A stretch of DNA of 64,000 bases from assembly GCA_019426215.1 (NCBI GenBank), contig CM033402.1, positions 36,258,657-36,322,656 on the forward strand, in the 5' to 3' direction. Shown here in pieces: positions 10,044 to 21,268 of the stretch. The position numbers were made by a program, and so were the translations under genes. A model generated the notes under the pieces. The model saw only the letters and a program-made list of their open reading frames with translations. It ran no database searches and had not been told where the DNA came from. The DNA is from Buddleja alternifolia. Taxonomy: Eukaryota; Streptophyta; Magnoliopsida; Lamiales; Scrophulariaceae. Position 1 is the first letter of the stretch. Each line of letters starts with the position of its first letter.

Positions 10044-12449
10044 CAATAATAATAATAATAATGCAGTGCAGGGGGGGTTGTACCCTGAGGTACAATGCGG
10101 GTATGCGTATCGGTGTGGTTCATGGATTAAGGGGGGTAATGTTGTTGTATATGAGAGTGGGAATTCAGAAGAGAGTAATGGGAATTTGAAGATGGTTTCT
10201 AATAATAATGGATCATTGGAACACACTTCTTCTGCTGTTTCTGATTATCAGAGCAAAGGTGAATTACTCTCTTGTTTTTGTTTTGATTGATTTAGATTAT
10301 TGAGATGCTAATATTTTTGTATAGTTTATTTATGCATGATTTTGATTGTGGGTTGTTTGTGCTAATTTTTATTTTTTTTTGTGTGTTTGGGGGGTGGGTG
10401 GGGGGGGGGGGGGGGGGGGGTAATTACACAATCACCCCTCGTATCAGGTGTTATTACGAAAAATATCCTCACTTCTTGGAAATTACCAACACTCCAACCC
10501 CCAACAGTGGCCTAATTGTAAGGTCTTTAGGGGTTAAATTGTGAGAAATTTTAAATAAGGGGGTGTGATTTTTAGAAATGCCTTACATGAGGGGGTCTTT
10601 ATGTAATTTCATGAAAAACGAGGGAGTTGATGGTTAATTACACATTATACGAGGGGAGGTCGGTGTAATTTTATGTTTTTGTTTTGGTTGATTTAGATTA
10701 TTGGTGATGAGGAAAAAAGTGCTATATTTGTGTATAGTTTATGCATGATTTTGAGTGGGGATTTGTTTGTGCTAAATTTTTTTTAGGAATACATCACCCT
10801 TCGTATCCTTCGTATAGTGCGCAAGTACCAAACACCCTCACTTTTGAAAATTACCAAACACCCCCCTGTTGGGGTGTAATTGTAAGGTTTTCAAGGGTTA
10901 AATTGTAAGAAATTTTCAATACAGGGGTGTGATTGTAAGAAATGTCTTACATGAGGGGTCCTTATGTAATTTCATGAAAAGTGGGGGAGTTGATGGATAA
11001 TTACACATTATACGAGGGGAGGTTTGTGTAATTTTCCGGGTTTTTTTTATTAGGCTTGGAAAGAGTAATTTTGTGTGTGTATTGTGGTAAATATGCAGGT
11101 TTCGGTGTTTGTGATAATTTCTCTTAAAGCACGTTATATTTGCTTAACTCTGAGCTCATTGTTAACTTGGATAATTTCATTATGCAATGTGGAATTGAAC
11201 GTGTGTTTAAAATATTTGAGCTGGTACATTTTGTATAATATCTTTTTGGACCTTATAAAATGACGTTCAATCTAATTATTAAATTAGATGTTCAACACTT
11301 CAACCCTTTCTTTGAAAAAGATAAAGATTATACAATAAGCTTTTGAAATTCTATATTCTAGACTGTACATATGTTTCGTTGTGTATTTTATGCTTTATTA
11401 CATATACATGTCATGTATATAAATGCTTCTTTTTGAGATTCTTTATTCTAGACTGTATATATGTTTCGTCGTGTGTTTTACGCTTTATTACATATACACG
11501 TCATGTATATAAATGCTTCTATCAGTAGTCAATAGGGTACTACCAGATTGGATACAAAGTCGGGATAAAGAAGCGTTCGCTAGAATACGCATTTATCTCT
11601 AACATTGACAAAGAAGCTATTAATCAATTCTGTTTCATTAGGCATTTTTCACTAGTATCCTCTATATCTTGGTTTGTCCTTCATTCTCTTGGTTGAATGA
11701 TTCGCCTAGATCGTATTTGGTCTTAAGCTATTCTTTACTGCGATCTTAAGACTGTGTCTTGTACGGGCTGGTTTTGTTTCTTCTTTATTTCCATAGAAAA
11801 GATAGCAAACTCAATTCAATGATATATAACTTGAGTTTCAAAATCGCAATTCTGATGAAATATCTTAACATTTGTTTCTAAATTCGCAGGTGGTAGCAAT
11901 AGTGACACGGGGAGCCACTCAAGCCCGTTACACCCACGGCAATTTCACAATATTCCAAGAAAAAGCCCGTTAGAGCAGCCTGAGGCCAATAATCCATCTT
12001 CTCAGACCAAACCAAACCATGTGCTCGGAGGAATACCACAAAACCGCTCAAACGCCGCTTCATTGAGCATTCGACCACTGGGACCTGGGAAATCAAACCC
12101 GAACCCTTATTTGAACCAAACCGACAATACAACTGATTCGAAACTCGAGAACCAGGCCCCGTCTACTTCGAAAGAAACCACCAGTGGGCCCACTGAAAAG
12201 CCTCCTAAACCACCAAACAACAACCTTAATGCAACTTCTATCCCTCGTATGCCCTGTGTCACTACCACAGGAAACGGGCCGAACGGTAAAACCATAACTG
12301 GAATTTTGTATCAATATACGAAAACGGAAGTTAGCATCATGTGTGTTTGTCATGGGAGCTCATTTTCGCCCGCCGGGTTCGTGGAACATGCGGGAGGCAT
12401 CGACATATCGCACCCTATGAGGCATATTACTATAGTTCCTCCTAGATGA
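9580..12449 (+). CDS. Ninja-family (AFP/NINJA-type) transcriptional corepressor adaptor
   Basis: Two exons, 9580-10258 and 11890-12449, joined in phase across a 1.63-kb GT-AG intron; 412 residues. Near the N-terminus is an EAR-type motif ([12 protein letters not shown], about residue 23), then a basic stretch ([20 protein letters not shown], about 66-85), a second LxLxL motif (VDLNLSL) and an Asn run. The C-terminus has the conserved family block [20 protein letters not shown], then [18 protein letters not shown] and a HPMRHI tail. Ninja/AFP proteins bridge TOPLESS corepressors (through EAR motifs) to JAZ repressors or ABI5-type bZIPs (through the C-terminal domain), damping jasmonate or ABA responses in the nucleus. 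The short C-terminal block and EAR sequence suggest the AFP branch over canonical NINJA, but this was not tested. An upstream in-frame ATG at 9415 lies in a C/T-rich leader and gives a non-conserved extension, so 9580 is preferred. Confidence 0.92.
9997..10062 (+). repeat. In-frame AAT microsatellite coding for polyasparagine
   Basis: 66 bp of AAT units broken by AACAAC. It encodes 22 consecutive Asn between the second EAR-like motif and the rest of the Ninja-family protein. It keeps frame and is probably length-polymorphic. Confidence 0.9.
10271..11037 (+). repeat. Tandem duplication of intron sequence plus MITE (family A copies 3 and 4)
   Basis: Unit 1 (about 10271-10673) and unit 2 (about 10674-11037) share the same order: GTTTTGATTGATTTAGATTA-like lead, TTTATGCATGATTTTGA, TTTGTGCTAA, then a family A MITE ending in GGTGTAATTT/TGTGTAATTTTCC. 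Each MITE contains TTACATGAGG and TTAATTACACATTATACGAG-like phrases. The intron was therefore expanded by duplicating a block that already contained the MITE. Unit 1 also carries a long G run at 10389-10420. Confidence 0.8.
11341..11520 (+). repeat. Exact-length 90-bp tandem duplication in the Ninja-family intron
   Basis: Units 11341-11430 and 11431-11520 both start TTTTGA and end TATAAATGCTTCT, with about eight substitutions between them. Shared words include ATTCTAGACTGTA and ATGTTTCGT. Non-coding. Confidence 0.85.
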
Positions 12450-13189
12450 TAGGCTAATGACTATTCTGGATCTTAGGTTATCTTTTTGTTTTCATATTCT
12501 AGTTTAGAGGAGGAGGCCAAAGTTTTTTCTTTGTTTTGGATCGTTTTGAGATATTGAATTGTTAATTGCATAGTTTTGAGGTTTTTCTTTGATGCCAAAT
12601 TTTATTTTAGTTGTTGATTTTGGTATGTTTTTTCTCAAGTTTTTCTTGATATTGTGAGAGTGTGCAACTAACATTGCGTGTGGGATCCTTGTATAGTCAC
12701 TCAGTGTGTATTTATCAAGCATAATTCAATTCTCAGCTTCTCTTCTTGCATCCAGTTGTGTAGTGTATATATTCAAAAGGTATAATTCAGCAACTCAGAT
12801 TATTGTCCACCATGACATAGAATAAACTAAGTTGGTGATTGGGGTCAATTTTTGTTAATTGTTTTCTAACCTTCCCTTAGTTTGGATTAAAAAAAATACT
12901 AGCATGTAACTCGTGTTATGCGTAAAAATATTAAAATAAAATGGTCCATGAAATATCCTTATCAGTCGATCGGTAGGCAGGGAGGAGGGAGGGGGTGGTT
13001 GAAGGTGGCTATTGCACCCCAACCCCCAAAAAAAAGAGAAAACTCTAGGCAAATTCTACAAGCGGTAAAGAAAATTAACAAAATTTAAAGTCTTGAAATG
13101 ATAAAATTCTCTTTTAAAAGAATACAAGTGTGCCCTTCCCCTCCTCAAATGACAAACCGTATTTACTGAAGCACTTAATTTTCTGTGGC
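12450..13189 (+). other. 3' UTR of the Ninja-family gene and intergenic DNA
   Basis: No further gene. The first about 300 bp are T-rich and probably include the 3' UTR. A G/A-rich patch (12975-13010) precedes the LINE fragment. Confidence 0.5.
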
Positions 13190-13870
13190 AGACAAGAAGC
13201 GAACGTGTGCATGGAAAGGAAGCCAGGAACTCTAATGCGGATGTGGACATAGTCCGCAGTCGAGTGGCTGAGGCATTGCGAGTTCAACATAGTGACACCA
13301 CCAAGGAAGACCATTCTATCTCTGTTCGTTGGGAACCACCTGTTCTTGGTACTTGGAAACTTAATGTTGATGGCGCAGTCTGTCGGGGGGATGAACTCCA
13401 AGCCGATTGGGCGAGCATCGAAGGAGTTATTCGTGACCATCATGGTCACTGGATTCGGGGATTCAGTGGTGGTATAGGCGATTCGACGCCGCTTGGAGCT
13501 GCGTTGATAGCTATTCTTTATGGACTAAATTTGGCTTGGGATATGCACCTCCGCGAGGTGATTGTTGAATTTGATAGTAGGGAGGCTATCTGGGGTATTC
13601 AAGAGGGTAAGCCCTCGCACCACCACTGGGAGCTTATTGATCGAATAAACTGTAAGATGAAGCTGACATGGCACGTTGAAATACGATTTGGCGAAGAAGA
13701 GTTTTGAAGGAATTCTTGATATCATGCATTCCCCGAGTTCAGATCTGTGTAATCTTTTGGAACAAGATTTGCGAGGCCTTACTTGGCTCAAACAAACGAC
13801 TACACCCAGGTCTGTCGGGATAGATCATTAGGATCCCTTCTCTTTGTATTCAAATGACAAACAGTCATAT
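13190..13870 (+). pseudogene. LINE fragment: RNase H-like (RVT_3) domain
   Basis: A frame from about 13207 reads ...RWEPPVLGTWKLNVDGA, then GVIRDHHGHWIRGFSGGIG and EVIVEFDSREAIWGIQEG. This is the RNase H-like domain found at the C-terminus of plant L1-type LINE ORF2 and in related host-like pseudogenes. The first catalytic Asp is in NVDGA; a later Asp is in EFDSREA. After about 13690 the homologous reading (ILDIMHSPSSDLCNLLEQDL) is in another frame, so there is a frameshift. No reverse transcriptase lies upstream. It is a dead 3' remnant just downstream of the Ninja-family gene. Confidence 0.8.
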
Positions 13871-15269
13871 GCATTACTAAAAAAATAAACTTAGCCTAAT
13901 TATTATTTACAACAATCTAGGCAATTTTCCTCTCGAAAATTTCAATATCCATCTTTTCAACTTACTTTCTTCTTCTCAAAAAAAAAAAAAATTCCTACGA
14001 TGTAGTTGTTTGATCTTCAATTTTAGTGTTTTAGATAGAAGTCAATAGCTTGATTATCATTAGGTATCATCTAATAATTTTTAGAATTTTATATATATAT
14101 ATATATATATATATTGCAATAGTGTATAGCTTACTTTAAATTTTATTGCTTGACTGCAATCTCATTTGCTTATTATTTGAGATTAATTAAATAAGTGATC
14201 TATAAAAATATTTAATGGTGTGTATGTGTGTGTGTGTTTTCTCTTTTATGCCCTCGTCTGTTTTTATTTTTACCTCTATACCCAATTTAGTCAAGGCAAT
14301 TCAAGGTCACTATTAATTTATGTCTCCTGATGATCAATTTTCAACCCCTTTAACCAATTTCACCTTTTCAATATGTTGCATCATATTTAAAACGCAATTC
14401 TCTTGCGTTGTGTTTGGATGGAGAGATTTCAAAATCATGGATTTCAAATTTATTAACAAATCTATTGAGTTTGTCTGGATAATTTTCAAGTTGTAGTGAA
14501 TTTCACATTGGTGCTCATTCTAAACTATTTAATCAATCACTATGGTGAATTTTAAATGTCTACATTTTGGAGTTACTTACCATCCTTGCTCCAAATCTAC
14601 TCCCCAAATTTATATCCATCATCCAAACATAACTTTACGTAATGCGCTCAATATTTTTACTCACTAAATATCTTCTTTGTGAAATCAAAAAGTTAGATTA
14701 TTTTACCACATTGAATAATTTCTTATTAGGAATTACCATTTTTTAAAAAAGAAAAAAGTTGAAGAATGAATTATACATTATCGCTATTTAAAGGGTGTAA
14801 TAGGGTCGAGCTCAATAACATTTGTGGGTTTGATCTTATCGAGCTCAAAATTCAGAGAAAGGGAGTGAGCTCGAACTCAACATGTATTATTTCATTAGTT
14901 ACATATGTTATTATAAAATAAATAAATAAATATATTTTATTGAAATATAAAAGTTATAAATATTATGAGCTTGAGTTTACAGATAAAAATATTAGAGTTT
15001 GGTCTTGAGTAGCGTTCTTATCGAGCTAGCTAGACTCGGGAATAAAAATCTTGCCTCTCTAAACAAAATTCCTGGCTTCATCCCTGTCCGTAATTAACTC
15101 TTTTATCGTATGTTTGAACTCGTTTATCATAATGAATGAAACTTATAAATTAGGGTAGGATGTCTACGGGCATGTGATCAATTTTGCGTGCCCACTATCC
15201 ATATATATCCTTTATTTATCCAAAAAAGAAAAGAAAAGAAAAGAATAAGATTATATGATGCTGCTTAGG
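13871..15269. other. Intergenic region with microsatellites and repeats
   Basis: No gene. It holds an (AT)n tract at about 14090-14114 and TG repeats at 14219-14238. At 14407-14633 is a probable MITE whose left end GTTGTGTTTGGATG inverts to the right end CATCCAAACATAAC; no clear TSD was found. A GAGCTCGA-rich repeat lies at about 14800-15040. Confidence 0.5.
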
Positions 15270-15286
15270 AGTTTGCAATTCAAGTC

Positions 15287-15509
15287 GCCAATGAGGCCTG
15301 ACCTAGTTGGTCAAGGTTGAGGCCCCATAACCAAGAAATTGTGGGTTTGACTTTCAATGATGTATGTTGTTGCTTTTTCTACCTATATGGTAGTTTGTAA
15401 TGGTTTATAATATAATTTATTGATAATGCTTATTTGTAATATATATAGATATTCTCTTGCACTTGATTCAATATAATGATACAATCGTTTCATTAAAAAA
15501 AAAGAAAAA
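15287..15509 (+). mobile_element. tRNA-derived SINE with 16-bp target-site duplications
   Basis: A 223-bp element flanked by GTTTGCAATTCAAGTC at 15271-15286 and again at 15510-15525. It begins with a tRNA-like head: GACCTAGTTGGTCAAGG (box A-like, about 15299-15315) and GTGGGTTTGACTTTC (box B-like, about 15340-15354). After an A/T-rich body it ends in an A-rich tail (AAAAAAAAAGAAAAA). RNA polymerase III promoter boxes, A tail and long exact TSD together define a SINE mobilised by LINE machinery. The family was not identified. Confidence 0.85.
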
Positions 15510-15746
15510 GTTTGCAATTCAAGTCAGTATTAGACAATTTGGGTGAGAAGCCAATTTATTTCCTTTGCATTTATTGAAGAAAGAAGCCCAATTTATTTCC
15601 TTCGCATTTATCTCTTCAATAAAATGCAAAAATCATATAAAAAGTTTGGTCTTATTCGTGTTTTTCTTATTTGATCCTCGTGTATGTGTATTTGATTGTG
15701 TACTTGTAATTTTACGTGGGTTGAGCTGACACATATATATGCTAAA

Positions 15747-16362
15747 GAGAAAATTACTAAAACAACCCCTAAAATAAATTATTATATCCAAAAAACTCAT
15801 GAAAATATGTTTCAATCCCCAACACCCATTTTACAAACTTTTCATTCCAAAAAACCCAAAAATTAAGATTAACAACTTTTTTGACTATATTATCTTTCAT
15901 TTATAAAGTTAATAATTGATCAACAGGTTTTTTTTATCGGAATTTTTTTATTTTAAAATTTTCATATTGATAAATAATATAGTACAAATTTATTTTTTAA
16001 TATTTAATATTTTAAATATTTTTATATAATTAATTTTTTTATTTTAGTATGGTAATTATCTAACAATGCCTTTTTAATTTTTTTTTAAAAAGATGAAAAA
16101 AATCTGAAATTTAAGATAAAAATCATAATTAGTAGCGATTATCAATATAAAGTTCTAAATACATAAATTTCTCTATGAAACTATAATTGATTAATATTTA
16201 GTCTAGAAGGCTAAGGACGATTAAGTCTATTAATGTATTAACCCTAAATGTTGGGGGTTTTGGAAAGAAAAGTTGGTGGAATAGGTTTTTTGGATTGAAA
16301 AATATTTTCATGAGTTTTTTGGATATAAAAATTTATATTAAGGAATTTTTAGTAATTTTTCC
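15747..16362. mobile_element. Mutator-like MITE with long TIRs and 9-bp TSD
   Basis: 616 bp. The inverted ends extend about 110 bp: the left end has AAATTACTAAAACAACCCC, then TATCCAAAAAACTCATGAAA; the right end carries the inverse (TTTCATGAGTTTTTTGGATA, AGTAATTTTTCC). The flanks TATGCTAAA (15738-15746) and TATGTTAAA (16363-16371) form a 9-bp TSD with one mismatch. Long TIRs with 9-bp TSDs are typical of MULEs. The interior is AT-rich and non-coding. Confidence 0.8.
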
Positions 16363-16915
16363 TATGTTAAATTGTCAATAATTATAAATGTCTGAATCCC
16401 TAATTAACATAGCCCTTACCCTGTTATCCATGAAGTATCCAATATTATACAAAAAATAATATATGTATGCTGTGTATATAACTTAACATCGTGCTATTTT
16501 TTGTTAATTTTCTTAAATACTTACGGATTGAATGAAAAAGAACAAAAGTAAAGCAATAAACGAAATCAAAAAATGTAAAAGAAGAAAGGGATATGCTTAC
16601 CGTATTGTAATGTTAATAAGCTAATGTAAGAGAGATTGCTTTTGAATATTGATATACATATTAACTCGGACAAATTTCTCGACTCAAACCTTTAAACGAG
16701 TTCAGACATGACAAATTTTCCGATACTAGACCTTTTAAATAAGCTCCTAGCCATTTTTGTCTAATCATCATTCATAGACATATGCGTCTAAAAATTCTGT
16801 AATATTTTGAAAACTATCCTAGAGCTTAAATGGGCTTATATCTCCATAATGTTTTTCTCCACGAATACGGATCGGGGACTGTAAAGGTGTATAACTTGGC
16901 AACTTGGGTTCAGTT

Positions 16916-17898
16916 TGTTAGTGTATATATTTATAGTCCGGCCCATTTGTACATTAGGGCTACGTTTTTCTTCTATATATACATATACACATTATCATTG
17001 TAACATTATCAAGTAATATACAATACACATATTATAGAGTTCATATATCTTACGTGCTTTGAACTCTATCATGGTATCAGTCACCGGGCAAAACGAGCCT
17101 AGGGCGCACAACCAAAAATCCGAAAGGACGAATAGTTGGGTGAACGACCAAATAGGACCTCAAAAGGAAACTTCTGGTGAAGCGCATTCTTCATTATATT
17201 CGGGGTACTCTTGATTATGGTCTTCTCGTCCGTTCTTCCACTGCGGATTCCCTGGCTATTTATGCTGACTCAAATTGGGCTGGTTGTCCAGACAGCAGTC
17301 GTTCCACCACTGGCTATGCTGTTTATCTTGGTGCTAACTTTATCTCCTGGTCTGCCAAGAAACAGGCTACCATCTCCCGATCCAGTACAGAGTTTGAGTA
17401 CCACTTTGTCTCCTATGCCGTCGCTGAGTCTTGTTGGCTACGTTTTATTCTACGTGATTTGGGCATCTTCCTTCCGCATCCGGTTCAAGTCTACTGTGAT
17501 AATATTAGTGCCATATATCTTGTTCTTAATCCTGTCTTTCATGCTCGTACGAAGCATATTGAGATTGATTACCATTTTGTTCGGGAAAAAGTTGCCACCG
17601 GCGATGTTTTGGTCAAATATGTTCCTACCGATGAACAAGTTGCTGACATCTTCACCAAAGCCTTACCAACTACCCAAGTTTTCCCAACTTTGGGCCAATC
17701 TTTGCGTTGGTCCCACTGCTCAGATTGCCGCGGGGGGAGGGGGGGTTAGTCTATGTATTTATAGTCCGGCCCATTTGTACATTAGGGCTACACTTTTCTT
17801 CTATATATACATATACACATTATCATTGTAACATTATCAAGTAATATACAATAACATATTATAGAGTTCATATATCTTACGTGCTTTGAACTCTATCA
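16916..17898 (+). mobile_element. Internally deleted Ty1/copia element (983 bp), TSD CAGTT
   Basis: LTRs of about 155 bp (16916-17071 and 17744-17898) are bordered by CAGTT at 16911-16915 and 17899-17903. Directly after the left LTR is TGGTATCAGTCACC (17072), a tRNA-Met-type primer-binding site; directly before the right LTR is a G-rich polypurine tract (about 17731-17743). The 672-bp interior keeps only the end of pol (RNase H). Gag, protease, integrase and the RT core are missing. The right LTR starts GGTTAG where the left has TGTTAG. Confidence 0.9.
17177..17670 (+). pseudogene. Copia pol 3' end: RNase H domain
   Basis: The frame begins in the RT-RNase H connector (KRILHYIRGTLDYGLL) and covers the RNase H core: YADSNWAGCPDSSRSTTGY, SWSAKKQATISRSSTEFEY, YCDNISAIYL, the RTKHIEIDYHFVREKV segment and DIFTKALPT. 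These are hallmark Ty1/copia motifs, with the catalytic Asp, Glu and Asp residues present. The frame is open but lacks everything upstream, so it cannot make a working polymerase. It lies inside the deleted element 16916-17898. Confidence 0.9.
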
Positions 17899-17903
17899 CA
17901 GTT

Positions 17904-18902
17904 GTACAATGAAATTGGAAAAATACTTGGGGGTGTCGGCTAATTTGAATTATGAAAAGTGTGTTTACACTACTTTTGCATAAGAAATTTGAACACCGTA
18001 AGTATATGGGATACGGAATCTTATAGGATCATATTAATCTACGTTTTGAGTAGATGAGTTTAGCATTTCGAGTTTCTCAAATCGGATTTGTAAAGAATGA
18101 GAAATTAATTGTTAAAGTGGGGTGTTTAAAAGTGATTATCCCACATTAGATTAAAACCAAAAATGAGTTGGGTTTATAAATCATTTTTGTGGGATTACAG
18201 GTTGCTCTTTTGGGGTGAAGCAATTTTGTGGATGGGAGAAGGCCTAGCTATTGTGCTTTCCATGGGCCTTTGCTCACTCACGGGCTTGGGTTTCTAACAT
18301 ATTAATTTTTTGGACAAAATTGATCCATTAATAGAAAATCCAATAGCAGAAAATCATATATGATTAAAAACGAGCTTGAACAAATGTTGGCCATGTTTTC
18401 GTTCAAACTTTGAATTAGCCTTCTAGAAAACTTGATGTTCGAACCTTAACTCTTTTAATGCAAAATCCAAAACATTGCAGTTGCTTTGACAGCATAATGC
18501 GTTATAGCTTGACGTTCGAACGTGCCGATGTTGGATGTTCGAACGTTGGCTACAGTTTCAGATTGCTAATTTAATTTTCGTCTTTAATTTGTCTGATTTT
18601 TGTGCCTATAAAAGGGCTCCTTCAGCGGATGGAAAAACACACCAAAAAGCAACATCATTTCTGCATTTTCATCTTCTTCTCTTGAGAGTTCTAAATTGTT
18701 CTTGAGTTTGTGAGTTTTCTGAATTTGAAGTGGCTTGAATTCAAAAAGTGTAATAAATGTATTTTGGAACGCTATTGCATAGACCCGTACTACCTGCAGT
18801 GAGACAATTTTGCGTTAAGAATAGAGAGTTCATCTCGCATAGATTAATCGATTCATTTCATTTCAGGTTTCGTTCGTGTTTCTAGTGCAGTTTGTTCCAA
18901 CA
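17904..18902 (+). other. Probable solo or orphan LTR plus flank
   Basis: The part 18110-18902 looks like one LTR: it begins TGTTAAAG, ends TTCCAACA (inverted TGTT...AACA), and has a TATA box (CCTATAAAAGGG, about 18602). About 80 bp downstream of the TATA are C/T-rich bases typical of an R region. A 5-bp TSD was sought and not found (TTAAT versus AAAGG), and no primer-binding site follows. It abuts the LINE remnant. Confidence 0.35.
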
Positions 18903-20161
18903 AAAGGTGCCCTTAGTCCATGTTGGGGCTGCCCCGAGTCTCTACAGGGGTCTCATTGACCGAGTTTAAACTTGTCTATCTGCTTGGAAGACCAATATGT
19001 TAAACCTTGCAGGAGGGCTACCCTTATTTAATTCATTAAAACGGCGATGCCTTCCTATGTTATGCAATCTTCATGGATTCCGACAACTGGATAAGTTGAA
19101 TCACTCGCTCTTTTGGGCATCAGATGGAAATCAGTGGAAAATGCATTTGTTCAAGTGGGATATTTGTGACTAAACCGAAGCGAGCAGGTGGGCTTGGATT
19201 AAGAGAATCAAGGAAAATTAACGTCTCTCTTCTGGCAAAAATTGGTTGGAAGACTCTAAATCGAGACGAAGATTTGTGGCTAGAAACCTTTCATAAGAGG
19301 TGTCTTAGAAAATTAGACCTCCTTGTTCGCCCCTCTCAATACATTCAACAATGGCGAGGGGTTAGCCGAAGACTAAGCTTGTGGAGGAAAATATTAAATG
19401 GAAAATTGGTAGTGATGATAAGATCTCTTTTTGATTTGATAGGTGGCTTGAGGAAGAACTTCTTTGTGATTTAATTAACGACGTTATTCTTGAGGAGGAA
19501 GTCAATCTTCATGTTAGTGATGTTCTTGATGATAATCGTGATTGACATGATTAAGATTCCTACACCTTTGCATGTCAAGGATCACATTTTGAACTTTCTC
19601 GTTCCAACACATTTAACAAGGATCACATTTTCGTTCCAACACATTTACCTAGTGTGGATAGACATATTTGGAATGCAACCTCAAATGGAAAATTTACTTG
19701 CAAGTTAGCTTATACCACGTTGCTAGATGGTGATAATGTGGGGAAGTCCTCGAATTGGGATTGGATTTGTAGGGTGAATGTCCCTTCAAACTGAAATATT
19801 TCATTTGAATTTATCATCATAATGGTATCGTCACAAACGCCCTTCATTTGGATCGACATATCGCTCCTTCAGGTACGTACCCTCGATGTCTTCAAGGCAG
19901 GGAAGATCAAATTCACGCTTTTTGGGGTTGCCAAATGTCTGATGAAACGTGGGAATCTATTGTTACTTTGTCCCTCTTTCTTGAGTTTATGTCAACACCA
20001 TGGGACGAATAGATCAAAACCAACCTTAAGAGAAAGATACGTAACACCATTCTCCTGAATATTCCGTGGAAACATGTTTTCTTAGCCACGATTTGGATAC
20101 TTTGGAGATGACAGAAGTCCATTATTTTCTTCAGAAAAAACTTGCATTTGAAAGAAGTTTT

Positions 20162-21232
20162 TGTTAAGGTATTAATTCCCCTTGATATTAAATTAAACCA
20201 CCAAACGTTCATCTAGAGTACAAAGCTGTAATGCAAAAGGAAATAATAATAATAATAAAGGAAAAGACATAAAATAGAATCCTAAGAAATATAAACTCTA
20301 ACACTCCCCCGCAGTCGAAACGGGAGGTTTACAAACGTTGAGACTGGATCGAAACTCGAGAAAGAGAACTGAAGGCAGTCTTTTAGTGAAGATATTAGCA
20401 AATTGTCAGGAGGAGGGAACATATAGCACACGAACATCATCCATATCAACCTTTTCACGTACAAAATGTAAATCTAATTCAACATGTTTTGTTCTTTGAT
20501 GTTGTACAGGACTAGAAGAGAGATAAACCGAACTGATATTATCACAATAAACTATAGTAGCATGAAGAAGAGGACAATGGAATTCGAGTAAAAGGTTACG
20601 AAGCCAAGAAGTTTCAGCTACGGCATTAGAACCACTGCGGTATTCTGCTTCTGCACTAGACCTAGAGACGACGAGTTGACGTTTGGAAGACCAAGAAACG
20701 AGATTATCACCTAAAAAAACACAGTAGCCAGACGTCGAACGACGAGTGTCAGGACAGCCTGCCCAATCGGCGTCAGAGTAGGCAATGAATTGAGAGGAGG
20801 AGGGACGAATAGACAGACCCTGAGTGATAGTACCGCGAACATAACGGAGGACACGTTTGAGGGAATTCATATTTTAAACACGAGGTTCATGCATAAAAAG
20901 ACAGAGTTGTTGAACGACTAGGTAATGTCAGGCCGGGTAAAAGTAAGGTACTGAAGAGCACTGGGGAGACTACGATAGAGAGTAGGATCAGAGAAAGGAG
21001 GAGACGTAGAAGCAGGCATTTTGGATTGAGTATCAGATGGGGTGGTACACGGATTATAAGAGGACATGTCGACTCGAGAGAGAATTTCGCGAGCGGAAGA
21101 GGGTGGCAGTGGTGGGTGGAGGCCTAAAATTAGGGTTTGTAGCATGATACCATGTTAAGGTATTAATTCCCCTTGATATTGTATTAAACCACCAAATGTT
21201 TATATAGAGTACAAAGTTGTAATGCAAAAGGA

Positions 21233-21268
<36 letters not shown>

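Noticed and set aside
9780..10226. 148-residue minus-strand frame with a long Leu run
   Set aside because: It is the antisense of the Ninja-family exon; the Leu run is the AAT/ATT microsatellite read in another frame.
14407..14633. Firm MITE call
   Set aside because: Inverted ends are good, but a TSD could not be identified, so it is mentioned only within the intergenic entry.
17211..17831. 206-residue frame overlapping the RNase H remnant
   Set aside because: Shifted-frame shadow of the Copia RNase H reading, hydrophobic by composition.
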